Below, one piece after another: positions 33,798 through 42,007 of a stretch of 64,000 nucleotides of DNA; position 1 is the stretch's first letter; every line of letters starts with the position of its first letter. This DNA comes from DAOPZJ01 sp964587625 (GTDB lineage: Bacteria > Bacillota > Clostridia > Oscillospirales > JAKOTC01). The notes under the pieces are model-generated. The model saw only the letters and a program-made list of their open reading frames with translations. It searched no databases and had not been told where the DNA came from. The position numbers were made by a program, and so were the translations under genes. The DNA lies in NCBI GenBank assembly GCA_964587625.1, contig CAZPLU010000001.1, positions 62,001 to 126,000 on the forward strand. Direction: 5' to 3'.

Positions 33798-33819
33798 GGG
33801 CGGCCACATAGGGCCGCCC
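33798..33819. repeat. Palindromic interspersed repeat
   Basis: GGGCGGCC and GGCCGCCC arms with an ACATAG loop, followed by CCTACGACG. This resembles the short GC-rich palindromes scattered between genes in many Clostridia. Confidence 0.6.
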
Positions 33820-33880
33820 CTACGACGAAAATTTTTCGCTCCCCCGTCTACCATTTTCCATTTTCTATTTTCCAACACCC

Positions 33881-33911
33881 AAAAGGGGGCGGCAAAAAGC
33901 CGCCCCCTTTT
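33881..33911. terminator. Bidirectional terminator
   Basis: A perfect 13-bp stem AAAAGGGGGCGGC/GCCGCCCCCTTTT with an AAAAA loop. T-rich sequence on both exits serves the lipoprotein gene (plus) and the secreted-protein gene (minus). Confidence 0.88.
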
Positions 33912-33925
33912 CTTTTGTTGTGTTC

Positions 33926-34609
33926 TCAGTGGTTGGTCACCGACGTGTATTCGGGTTTCATAAACGTCACCAAATCCGAAAACTTGACACTGACTCGGGT
34001 CGTATTTCCGTTCTGATCATCGAATAAAACCGTTAAAACGCCAATTTCATCGTCCGCGAAATAGGACATTGCGCCGATGCTTTTCATCTTTTTCAATACC
34101 CATTGCGATCCGGGTTCACCGCGCTCGCGTACTTCGTGTCCGAAAATCTCCAGGACAGCTTCTCGCTTTGCGCCGTCTTTGACAAAGAGATCCCAAAAAC
34201 CGAGCTGTTTCCCGCTGCTTGTGTCTAAGCAGAGATAGCGTATTGAATCATAACGCGTTCCGCTGCCGTCGATTGCGTCGGTTTGATAGCTGAAACAAAT
34301 CATGTTCCCGCTGTTGCAAGTGTTTTCCACAATGATTTCGCCTGTCGCTTTTTCATTGATCGCCATCGCTTTATAGCGAACCTCAAGATATGCTCGTTGT
34401 CCTTCCTCTTTCAGAAGCCGGTTGAGTATCTTCATTGTTTCGGTGTCGTACAGTCCGTATATGCGGGGATGCCGCCAAACAAACGAAACCGATTCGTCAT
34501 TGACTTTATCCTCTCGGACGTTATAAGACACACCGGTGCTCGCCGCCGCGATAAAACTTGCGCCTTGCAAAAGAAGCAAACAGCAAAGGAGCAGTGCTGC
34601 CTTTTTCAT
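33926..34609 (-). CDS. Secreted hypothetical protein
   Basis: A 227-aa protein starting MKKAALLLCCLLLLQGASFI, a signal peptide probably cut near AAAST. The mature part is about 200 aa with no family I can name. Some features (FSYQTDAIDGSGTRYDSIRYLCLDTSSGKQLGFWDLF) recall the DUF3298/DUF4163-type secreted proteins of Firmicutes, in which a peptidoglycan- or metal-related role is suspected. The start at 34609 is set by the signal peptide; its ribosome site is weak. Confidence 0.65.
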   Translation of the reverse strand: MKKAALLLCCLLLLQGASFIAAASTGVSYNVREDKVNDESVSFVWRHPRIYGLYDTETMKILNRLLKEEGQRAYLEVRYKAMAINEKATGEIIVENTCNSGNMICFSYQTDAIDGSGTRYDSIRYLCLDTSSGKQLGFWDLFVKDGAKREAVLEIFGHEVRERGEPGSQWVLKKMKSIGAMSYFADDEIGVLTVLFDDQNGNTTRVSVKFSDLVTFMKPEYTSVTNH

Positions 34610-34727
34610 GGCAATGCATCGTTTCTGCTGAATTGTACCAAAATGCGATACATCATAAAGATGCTTTCGCATCGGTACGCACTTATTATGCCCCGAACCG
34701 CAAAAACTTTCATGCAATTTTTAGTAT

Positions 34728-35435
34728 TTATTTTTGAAAACGCCACCAAGTCACGGTCTGCGTGGTATCAATCGACATGCCGGCTTTGCGTTGGAGCGCA
34801 TATGAGGCCGTATTCCCCAAAACCACTTCGCCGACGGGCAATTTTCCTTCGGAAAGCACTTTTCGGATCATAAACTGTTCCAATTTCAAACCGAGACCCC
34901 GATTGCGGTACGGCTCGAAAACCTCGAGCAATCCCATTTCTCCGCTGTCGTGCTGACCGATAAATCCCGCCGGGCTGCCGTCGATGCAGACGGCGAACAG
35001 CTGCCCGCCGGAGAGCAGTTCGGTGAAATATTCCTCGTCGGTAAACAGATGATAGTGCTCGACCACAAGCGGCAAATCGGCGACCGTCAACTGCCGGATG
35101 TCCGCGTCGGGCGCTTCCGGCGCCTCTTTTTTCAAATAGGCGGCTGTGTTGCAACGCGTGTTTCGGATCGGGTTTTTGGCCTGCAGGTGGTCGTCATAAA
35201 ACGCTTCATGCGCCAATATCGTCTCCCCTTGCGGCACTTTTTCAATCAAATCGCGCGCGGTCTCCCGATCTTTCGCAGAGAGCAAAAAATGACCGCCGCT
35301 CTTGTCAAACAGCAAAATGCCGTTCTCGCCGCAGTACAAAATATCCGCCGCGCCGCTCTTGAGGCAATACAGCAGCAAAGCGCGGTGCGGCAGGTCGTCT
35401 TCGGCATATTTTACGCAAAAATCGAAATCGTTCAT
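34728..35435 (-). CDS. GNAT-family acetyltransferase
   Basis: A 235-aa protein. The C-terminal GNAT domain shows LLEVFEPYRNRGLGLKLEQFM (acetyl-CoA loop) and VVLGNTASYALQRKAGMSI. The N-terminal half lacks a known motif. Its start overlaps the stop of the DUF896 gene by 4 bp, so it is coupled to it and belongs to the trk operon. The acceptor is unknown. Confidence 0.8.
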   Translation of the reverse strand: MNDFDFCVKYAEDDLPHRALLLYCLKSGAADILYCGENGILLFDKSGGHFLLSAKDRETARDLIEKVPQGETILAHEAFYDDHLQAKNPIRNTRCNTAAYLKKEAPEAPDADIRQLTVADLPLVVEHYHLFTDEEYFTELLSGGQLFAVCIDGSPAGFIGQHDSGEMGLLEVFEPYRNRGLGLKLEQFMIRKVLSEGKLPVGEVVLGNTASYALQRKAGMSIDTTQTVTWWRFQK

Positions 35436-35635
35436 TTGGGCTTCAACTTTTTTTTGGTTCCGTTTTCATCGACAAGCGTGATCGCATCGAGCTGGCTTCG
35501 CAAACTGTTTCGAAAACCCGCGATATACAGTTCGCGCAAGCGCGCCTGTTCCTTTTTTTCGTCCTCGGTCAGTCCGCATTCGCGCTGTTTTTTGGCGAGT
35601 GCGTTGATTCGGTCAATTTCTTTTTGTGTTACCAT
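35432..35635 (-). CDS. UPF0291/DUF896 family small protein (YnzC-like)
   Basis: A 67-aa helical protein. IDRINALAKKQRECGLTEDEKKEQARLR and the downstream RELYIAGFRNSLRSQLD match B. subtilis YnzC closely. Function unknown; YnzC lies near the SOS gene region in Bacillus. The start at 35635 has AAGGA eight bases upstream. It overlaps the end of the URO-D-like gene by 23 bp. Confidence 0.88.
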   Translation of the reverse strand: MVTQKEIDRINALAKKQRECGLTEDEKKEQARLRELYIAGFRNSLRSQLDAITLVDENGTKKKLKPK

Positions 35636-36824
35636 GTCGCTGTCCTTTTCCATATTGCGGTTTTCCTTTGTAACCGCCCCAGTGGTCCCAGTATTCGGCG
35701 CTGTCGCCATAACCCGTATATTGCATCATTTCCGCTCTCGGTGTTCCCGCTTCGAGCAATTTTTGCACTTTCAGCGCGGTGTCGCGGAAGATATGAATCT
35801 TTTCGACGGTCTCGGGGTCGAGCGTGTCCCCCGCGATATAGGTGTGGACATTGCACGCGCCGTCCGCCGCCGCCGAATACACAAAATCCGCCGTGTCTTT
35901 TCGGCTCATCTGCGGAAAATGGAACGAACCGATCCGCCACATAAACGGCACGCGGCAGGTCCGGGCGATGATGGCGGGCGTGAGCATCGGTGAGATCGAG
36001 GGGTCAAACCGCTCCATGCGGGCTTGTTCAAGGAATTTGAGCTGGCGCGGCAGCAGACCCTCGATATGGATGTTGCGCCTGCCGTTCGTGCGGAAACGGT
36101 AATACTTTTCCCAATACGGGAGCACAAATTCCGGCCAGAACGCATCGGGGATCATGCTTGCGACGTCGTCTGCCATATAGGCCTCGCCGTCCGGATAAGG
36201 CGGATCTCCTTCGACACGGCGCACAAGCGCGGAATAGTCGTTGATGCTGTCGGAGAGCAGGTCGAAAAATTCGAGCGTCGCTTCCGGCTCGTCATAAATC
36301 TCGGTGAAAATGCGGTCGCCGAGCAATTCATACGCCGTCGTGAGCGGCCCCTCGACGCCGAATCCGAACCGTACCGAACGGCTCGGGAAAGCGGCGCGCA
36401 GTTTTTCGGCAAACGCGGCGTAAAACGGAAACATGCCCTCTTTGGACAGATCACAGCCCCGCTTGGATTTTAACAGCTTGACGCCCTCTTTGACCGATGA
36501 ACACGGATGGCGCAGGCCGACCTCGCCGTCCTCGGGGAACAACAGCTCCGCGCCCAAACAGCTCACATGTCCGTAGCTGACGGCGGGTGTGATCATTTGT
36601 GGCATCGCAAAGCCGCCGAACAGTTTTGCCAGCTTTGCTTCGCCCTCTTGATACATCCGGACATTGGTCTCGAAATCGAGAAAATAATCGCGATACCGGA
36701 TTCCGGTAAGGGCAATCAACGCCGTGACCGTCGAACCGACGCTCCAGGTGAACGGGGTGTTTTCACGCAGCGTATTATAATCGACACTGCGCGGCCGCGT
36801 GTTTGTGAGCTGTTGACCCGCCAT
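35613..36824 (-). CDS. URO-D-like protein, third copy
   Basis: A 403-aa URO-D/MtaA superfamily member, more distant than the other two. The stretch corresponding to the zinc HxC is NIHIEGLLPRQL, with no Cys. GPLTTAYELLGDRIFTEIYDEPE and the terminal NVHTYIAGDTLDPETVEKI keep the family layout. AAAGGCGGG precedes the ATG. It follows trkA by 24 bp and overlaps DUF896, so it is co-transcribed with potassium uptake genes for no obvious reason. Confidence 0.72.
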   Translation of the reverse strand: MAGQQLTNTRPRSVDYNTLRENTPFTWSVGSTVTALIALTGIRYRDYFLDFETNVRMYQEGEAKLAKLFGGFAMPQMITPAVSYGHVSCLGAELLFPEDGEVGLRHPCSSVKEGVKLLKSKRGCDLSKEGMFPFYAAFAEKLRAAFPSRSVRFGFGVEGPLTTAYELLGDRIFTEIYDEPEATLEFFDLLSDSINDYSALVRRVEGDPPYPDGEAYMADDVASMIPDAFWPEFVLPYWEKYYRFRTNGRRNIHIEGLLPRQLKFLEQARMERFDPSISPMLTPAIIARTCRVPFMWRIGSFHFPQMSRKDTADFVYSAAADGACNVHTYIAGDTLDPETVEKIHIFRDTALKVQKLLEAGTPRAEMMQYTGYGDSAEYWDHWGGYKGKPQYGKGQRHGNTKRN

Positions 36825-36848
36825 AAAAACCCGCCTTTCGAAAATTGA

Positions 36849-37520
36849 TCAGGCGCCGCCCGAGACCTTTTTCAAGGCCTGTTTGACTTCGGCGCGATAA
36901 GCCGGCGGACAGGCGGCGACCAGCGTATCATCCCGGAGCAGCACGACGCCGCCGCGCGGGACAATCATCTTCCCCTCGCGCAGAATTGAGACCAGAATGC
37001 AGTTTTGCGGCAGGTCGAGTTCCTTGATCATGCGGTTTTCGAGCGGTGAGCCCTTGGTGACCGTGACTTCGTTGATCGAGATCTGCCCCGCTGTGACCGT
37101 GGATAAAAATCGGCTGTCGGCGTCGTCGAGCTGTCGCTCGATCAGATTTGCGATATACCCGGTGCTGCTGACCGCGATATCAACGCCCAATTTTTGAACC
37201 ACTTGCAAATTTTTCGGGTTATTGACCCTTGCGACCGTCTTTTTGACGCCGAAACGGATTTTTGCAAGCTGGCAGGCGATCAAATTGATCTCGTCCTTGC
37301 CCGTGACCGCGATAAAAGCATCCGCTTTGTCGGTGCCGGCGGCGGTCTGTTCCTCGATCTTGCTGCCGTCGCCGCATATGACAGGTCTGTGTAAATTGTT
37401 GGCGATTTTCGTGCAGGTTTCGGGGCGAAGTTCAATCATTTTGACCTTGTGCCCGCCCTCGATCAGCGTTTTCGAGAGATTATATCCGACTTTTCCGAGT
37501 CCGACGATAACAACAGTCAT
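36849..37520 (-). CDS. trkA: TrkA-family potassium uptake regulator (canonical copy)
   Basis: A 223-aa RCK protein: Rossmann domain (VIVGLGKVGYNL, binds NAD(H) or ATP) and a C-terminal TrkA-C domain (about 140-220). It gates the TrkH/KtrB channel on the cytoplasmic face. AGGAGGG precedes the ATG. Together with the next TrkA and TrkH it forms a compact operon (trkH-trkA-trkA), similar in plan to two-RCK CeoBC systems. Confidence 0.9.
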   Translation of the reverse strand: MTVVIVGLGKVGYNLSKTLIEGGHKVKMIELRPETCTKIANNLHRPVICGDGSKIEEQTAAGTDKADAFIAVTGKDEINLIACQLAKIRFGVKKTVARVNNPKNLQVVQKLGVDIAVSSTGYIANLIERQLDDADSRFLSTVTAGQISINEVTVTKGSPLENRMIKELDLPQNCILVSILREGKMIVPRGGVVLLRDDTLVAACPPAYRAEVKQALKKVSGGA

Positions 37521-37535
37521 ATGACCCTCCTCTCC

Positions 37536-38171
37536 TCAGTCCACTTTATGCGAGACGACCAACCGGTCGCTTGCGCCGAGCCGCCGGTCGGGGTGTTCGA
37601 CGGCCATCGTCATTTCGCCGCTGGCGTGCAGCGCCCCGAACAGCAGCACGCTTTCCTGCGCATAACGTTTCGACAACTCGAAAAGCGCCAGACCGATCTC
37701 GTGTTCGCCCGGATCTTCAATCGCAAACGACAGTGTGCTCATGCCGAAATGCACGGTTTTGTGCGCCAATTCGGCCTCGACCGTCGCCGAATAGACCGCG
37801 TCGATGGTCAATTTGGTCGGACAGATGGTCTGCAGGCCGAATCGGCTATAGGCATCCTCGCGCTCGGGGTCATAAATCCGCGTGACAACGCGCCGGACGT
37901 TGAAGACATTGTGGGCGATTTGAGCGGCCATGATGTTGATGTTGTCATCGTGCGTAACTGCCGCGACGATGTCGCAGGCGGAGATTCCGGCCCGCTGCAA
38001 AACGTCCTGGTCGCATTCGAACCCCTCGAAGGTCATCCCGGAAAAATCCGGGGACAACTGTAAAAAATTGCGCGCATCGCTGTCGACAACCGAGATATCA
38101 TGCCCCGCATTCGACAGCCGGGACGCCAGCACCGAACCGACTTTACCGCATCCGATGATTAAAATATTCAT
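37536..38171 (-). CDS. TrkA-family potassium uptake regulator (second copy)
   Basis: A 211-aa RCK protein with LIIGCGKVGSVLA and a DSDARNF acidic end of strand 2, followed by a divergent TrkA-C region. It shares low identity with the copy at 36849-37520, so the pair may form a hetero-oligomeric ring. It begins 20 bp after trkH, with GGAAGGA upstream. Confidence 0.88.
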   Translation of the reverse strand: MNILIIGCGKVGSVLASRLSNAGHDISVVDSDARNFLQLSPDFSGMTFEGFECDQDVLQRAGISACDIVAAVTHDDNINIMAAQIAHNVFNVRRVVTRIYDPEREDAYSRFGLQTICPTKLTIDAVYSATVEAELAHKTVHFGMSTLSFAIEDPGEHEIGLALFELSKRYAQESVLLFGALHASGEMTMAVEHPDRRLGASDRLVVSHKVD

Positions 38172-38191
38172 ACGATCAGTCCTTCCGCTAT

Positions 38192-39568
38192 TCAGCCGAC
38201 AAAAATCTTGCCCTCGGGCAGAATTTCGTTTTTGCTGCGGGTGGCGCGATGCGCCGTGATGGCAAGCGCAAAAGTCACAAGCCCAACCCGCCCCAAGAAC
38301 ATGTTTAATATCAGGATAAATTTTGAACTGTTTAACAATACAGGCGTCAGGTTGCAGCTCAAGCCGACCGTGCCCGCCGCCGAAAACACTTCAAACAATG
38401 CGTCAATGACGTTGATTTCTTGAACCGCAACCTCATTGGAAAAGATGATTGCGGCGGAGGTAAAAATCATGGCGAGCATCAAAATCATGATCGCAAGGGA
38501 ACGGTAAACCACTTCGGTTTTGATTTTTTTGCCGCTGATTACCGTATCCTGTCTACCGCGCAAATAACTCCAGATGGTCATGACGACCACCCAAAAAGTC
38601 GTGATTTTGATGCCGCCGCCGGTGGAACCGGGAGCCGCGCCGATAAACATTAAAATGCAAAACAGCACTTTTGTACGGGTAAACAAAAATCCCATGTTGA
38701 CCGACGAAAAGCCGGCCGTACGGGTCGTGATCGACTGAAAGAACGCATTGACCACCTTATCTCCGAAACCCAGATTCCCGATTGTGCCCGGATTATGATA
38801 CTCCGACAGCATGAAGAGTATTGTGCCGGATAAAATTAAACCTGCGGTCAGTTTAAATACCAGCGAAGAGTGGAGCATGATGCTCCGCTTTTTTTTCAAT
38901 GAACCCAAAAGGTCATACCACACCAACACGCCCATGCCACCGATGACAATCAGCGACATGACCGTGATTAAAATCACAGGGGAATTTTGAAATGGGATTA
39001 AATTTACAAATTCGACGTTGCCTCCCGTCAAATCGAAACCCGCGTTACAATAAGCCGAAACAGCGGTGAAAACAGCCCTGTATACACCGTCCGGTCCGTA
39101 TCTGCTCACAAACTCCGGGGCCATAATCACAGCACCGACCGCCTCGACCACCAATGTGAACATCACGACTGCCCGCAAAATCGTCCAGACCTCCGGCAGC
39201 GAATTGTAATTGATGGTCTCCGAGACCAGCGTCAGATCCTTGAGACCGAATTTGCGTTTTAAAAAGCTGCCGAAAAACAACGCGATTGTGATCAACCCCA
39301 AACCGCCCGTTTGAATCAACAGCAAAATGACGGTCTGTCCGAAAACCGACCAATAATTGTATGTATCCCTGACCAACAGCCCGGTCACACAGGTTGCGGA
39401 AGTGGCCGTGAACATGCAGTCGATAAAAGAGGTGGCGATCCGGTGCCGCGTTGCAATCGGAAGCATTAAAAGCAGCGTCCCCAACAGGATCACGCCGGCA
39501 AAGCTGAAGATGATCATGACCGTGGGTGAGACCGCGTCGGACAGTCCCCTCCGCCTTTTTTTCAACAT
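38192..39568 (-). CDS. trkH: Trk/Ktr-type potassium transporter membrane subunit
   Basis: A 458-aa protein of four MPM repeats typical of TrkH/KtrB. The selectivity-filter regions appear at TATSATCVTGL, SAYCNAGFDLTG, SITTRTAGFSSVNMG and SAAGTVGLSCNLTP. The length is closer to KtrB than to enterobacterial TrkH. It takes up K+ under control of the two TrkA proteins encoded next. The GAAGGTG site is close to the ATG. Confidence 0.93.
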   Translation of the reverse strand: MLKKRRRGLSDAVSPTVMIIFSFAGVILLGTLLLMLPIATRHRIATSFIDCMFTATSATCVTGLLVRDTYNYWSVFGQTVILLLIQTGGLGLITIALFFGSFLKRKFGLKDLTLVSETINYNSLPEVWTILRAVVMFTLVVEAVGAVIMAPEFVSRYGPDGVYRAVFTAVSAYCNAGFDLTGGNVEFVNLIPFQNSPVILITVMSLIVIGGMGVLVWYDLLGSLKKKRSIMLHSSLVFKLTAGLILSGTILFMLSEYHNPGTIGNLGFGDKVVNAFFQSITTRTAGFSSVNMGFLFTRTKVLFCILMFIGAAPGSTGGGIKITTFWVVVMTIWSYLRGRQDTVISGKKIKTEVVYRSLAIMILMLAMIFTSAAIIFSNEVAVQEINVIDALFEVFSAAGTVGLSCNLTPVLLNSSKFILILNMFLGRVGLVTFALAITAHRATRSKNEILPEGKIFVG

Positions 39569-39603
39569 TTTTGCACCTTCGTCAGCCGGATTTTAGCCGA
39601 CCT

Positions 39604-40572
39604 TCAATCGGATGTCGCCGCAGAACCGCTCAAAGAGGATGTCGTCTGTTGGGAATTGAAACTCGCCGATACGCTCGGCTTTGACGGAGAACTCTCGGTG
39701 TCGGGTGCTGCCATCGCATCCCCGTGGACGGCATAGGCAATCGCATAGAGCATATCGGTCACAGACGGGGTGCATTTTTCGACATAACTGTTGTCGAGCT
39801 CATAAATCCTGCCCGCCGAAGCCGCCGCGAGTTGAAAAAAGTCACTGTCGTAGATGTAGGAGATGGCGGGCGGATTCGAGACGATAATCAAATCGGGATC
39901 CGCCGTTATGATGTCCTCGAGCGACATTGTATAGCCGATCTTGTCCGCCGCGATATTGGTCACACCGGCGAGCTGCATGACCACGCCCGCGAGCGTGTCG
40001 CCCGTGGCAACCGCGCCCTGGTTTGAAAGCACGAAAACGCCCGTGGGTTTTACCGCGTCTTGCAGCTTATAAGCGACATAGTCGAGTTTTTGCTCAAAGT
40101 CGGCCAAATAGTCCCTTGCCAACGCCTCGGCGCGGTTGACGCCGCGCAGCACTTTTGCAACATCTGTCACGCGTTGTTCGACTTCTTCGATTGAGATCGG
40201 AACCGGCAGCACGCAGACGGCGATCCCCTGTTCGGTCAGTTTTACCGCTGCCTCCTGCGGAAGCGCCGTGGCGGCGAAAACGACCTGCGGCGCAAGCGCG
40301 AGGATGGCGTCGACATCGGGTTCGTTGACCGTACCCATGCTCGGCAGCAGCCGCACATTGCCGTTATAATCGCAAAATTCGCTGCGCCCGACCAGCAGTT
40401 GTGATTGCTTCAACCCATAGACGATCTCGCCGAGATAGGGCGATAGCGTGACAACCGCCGCCGGGTAGTCCGTGATTTCGGTCCCGCCCACCGTGACGGG
40501 GTAGTTTTTGGGCCTCGAGCAGGCGGGTAGGAGCATCAACACAACAAGGACGGCGGCAAACAGCTTTTTCAT
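39604..40572 (-). CDS. Substrate-binding lipoprotein of BtuF/FecB type
   Basis: A 322-aa lipoprotein (LMLLPAC, Cys18) of the class III periplasmic-binding fold used for iron-siderophores, haem and cobalamin. GTVNEPDVDAILALAPQVVF and DPDLIIVSNPP are typical. A Ser/Pro-rich tail follows. No permease or ATPase is in the window, so its ABC partner is elsewhere. If it binds cobamides, that would fit an organism with corrinoid-type enzymes, but the URO-D-like proteins here lack the usual motif. AAAGGG precedes the ATG. Confidence 0.8.
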   Translation of the reverse strand: MKKLFAAVLVVLMLLPACSRPKNYPVTVGGTEITDYPAAVVTLSPYLGEIVYGLKQSQLLVGRSEFCDYNGNVRLLPSMGTVNEPDVDAILALAPQVVFAATALPQEAAVKLTEQGIAVCVLPVPISIEEVEQRVTDVAKVLRGVNRAEALARDYLADFEQKLDYVAYKLQDAVKPTGVFVLSNQGAVATGDTLAGVVMQLAGVTNIAADKIGYTMSLEDIITADPDLIIVSNPPAISYIYDSDFFQLAAASAGRIYELDNSYVEKCTPSVTDMLYAIAYAVHGDAMAAPDTESSPSKPSVSASFNSQQTTSSLSGSAATSD

Positions 40573-40671
40573 GGTTTATAGTTACCCTTTCATAGGTTCC
40601 CGTTTGAAAATCGGTTTCAAACGCTCTCCCGAATGACATATTTTTATTTATTATCTGCCTGTTCAGACGGG

Positions 40672-41307
40672 TTATTCCGTGATTTCAAAGAGGTCACTTT
40701 CGACTTTGGCGCAGAGGTAGTGATAGACCGGCAGGTGAAGCTCCTGAACCTTATAGGTCTCTTTTTCCGGAACCCGGATACAGATGTCGCTCATTCGCTT
40801 CAAATTGCCGCCGCTCTCTCCGGTCAGGCCGATCACGGTCATGCCGAGCGCGTGCGCCGTCACGGCGGCATAGGCAATATTTTTGGCACTTCCCGACGTC
40901 GAGATGGCGAGCAAGACATCTCCGGCGCGCCCGTAGGCGATCAACTGCTGCGCAAAGATCATGTCGGGATCAATGTCATTGGCGACCGCCGTGGAGAGCG
41001 AGAGGTTTTCGCACAAATCGTGCGCGGGGAGTCCGCCTTGCAATTTTTCGCCGAGGGCTTCGCCCAGTTCCGCATCGACCGCCGCAAGACGGCTTTTGAT
41101 CGCATCGCCGAGCGGGCGCTTGGACAAAAAGCCCTTGACCAGCTCTCCGACAATGTGCGTGCTGTCGGCGGCGCTTCCGCCGTTGCCGCAGAGATAGACG
41201 CGCCCGCCGCCAGAAAAACAGGTCTTGAGCTCGTTTGCGGCGTTCGCGATGTCTTCGCCGCATGCCGAGAGCTGCGGATGGCGTTTGATCACTTCTCGAA
41301 TATCCAT
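40672..41307 (-). CDS. SIS-domain phosphosugar isomerase (GmhA-like)
   Basis: A 211-aa protein with one SIS domain. RVYLCGNGGSAADSTHIVGELVKGF and the downstream AISTSGSAKNIAYA match GmhA/DiaA, which isomerises sedoheptulose-7-phosphate. ENLSLSTAVANDIDPDMIFAQQL is also GmhA-like. GAGAGGA precedes the start at 41307; the longer frame upstream is out of the conserved region. Heptose is used for cell-surface glycans. Its neighbours do not show the rest of the heptose pathway. Confidence 0.82.
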   Translation of the reverse strand: MDIREVIKRHPQLSACGEDIANAANELKTCFSGGGRVYLCGNGGSAADSTHIVGELVKGFLSKRPLGDAIKSRLAAVDAELGEALGEKLQGGLPAHDLCENLSLSTAVANDIDPDMIFAQQLIAYGRAGDVLLAISTSGSAKNIAYAAVTAHALGMTVIGLTGESGGNLKRMSDICIRVPEKETYKVQELHLPVYHYLCAKVESDLFEITE

Positions 41308-41327
41308 GGCTTGAATTCCTCTCGTTA

Positions 41328-41846
41328 TTATAAAACGGTCGCGCCCGTCGGGTCGATCCCGACGACCAACGGCATGTTTTCCACTTCGAGCTTCCGAACG
41401 GCTTCGCAGCCGAGGTCTTCGAAAGCGACGACTTCGCTGCTCTTGACGCAATCGGCAATCAGCGCGCCGCAGCCGCCCAGCGCGCACAGGTAATAACCCC
41501 TGCTTTTGGCGATCGCGGAGATCACACCGACGCTCCTGCGCCCTTTTCCGATGGTTGCGGCCAGCCCCAAACTGTAAAACCGGGGGGTGTACGGATCCAT
41601 GCGCGAAGATGTTGTGGGGCCGCAGGAACCGATCACACGACCGGACGGCGCGGGCGTCGGACCGCAATAATAAATCACCGCCCCTTTGAGCTCAAACGGC
41701 AGCGGCTGTTTTTCCTCGATCAGCTGCGAGAGGCGTTTGTGGGCGGCGTCCCGCGCGGTATAAATGACGCCGGTCAGCAGGATGTCGTCACCCGCTTTCA
41801 ACGCAATCGATTTTTCGGCGAGCTGCTTTGTCGTAACCTCGGTCAC
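41328..41846 (-). CDS. Class I fumarase/L(+)-tartrate dehydratase beta subunit
   Basis: A 172-aa protein whose GPTPAPSGRVIGSCGPTTS and AATIGKGRRS match the beta subunit or C-terminal domain of iron-sulfur fumarases and tartrate dehydratases. A GTG start at 41846 is chosen for its AAGGAGGGG site. The catalytic alpha subunit, normally just upstream, is missing from the window, so its partner is either elsewhere or lost. It lies 20 bp before the SIS gene. Confidence 0.85.
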   Translation of the reverse strand: MTEVTTKQLAEKSIALKAGDDILLTGVIYTARDAAHKRLSQLIEEKQPLPFELKGAVIYYCGPTPAPSGRVIGSCGPTTSSRMDPYTPRFYSLGLAATIGKGRRSVGVISAIAKSRGYYLCALGGCGALIADCVKSSEVVAFEDLGCEAVRKLEVENMPLVVGIDPTGATVL

Positions 41847-42007
41847 AATTCCCCTCCTTTGCGCTGACGGACGCGCTTGCGCACAAACAGAATTATACAA
41901 TAAAACCGGATGGAAATCAAATCATAACCAAAATTAAAAAATAAAAAGCGAAGGTCTTTTCATAGAACCGTACTACGATTTCCCATTTTCCGTTTTCCGA
42001 TTTCTGT

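Larger units (their letters stand above)
33421..33925. other. Repeat-rich intergenic region
   Basis: This 505-bp stretch between convergent genes contains a 110-bp tandem repeat (33515-33734), pyrimidine runs of the AATTTCCAATTTC type, a palindromic GGGCGGCC repeat (33798-33819) and a bidirectional terminator. Open frames here carry only repeats. Confidence 0.7.
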
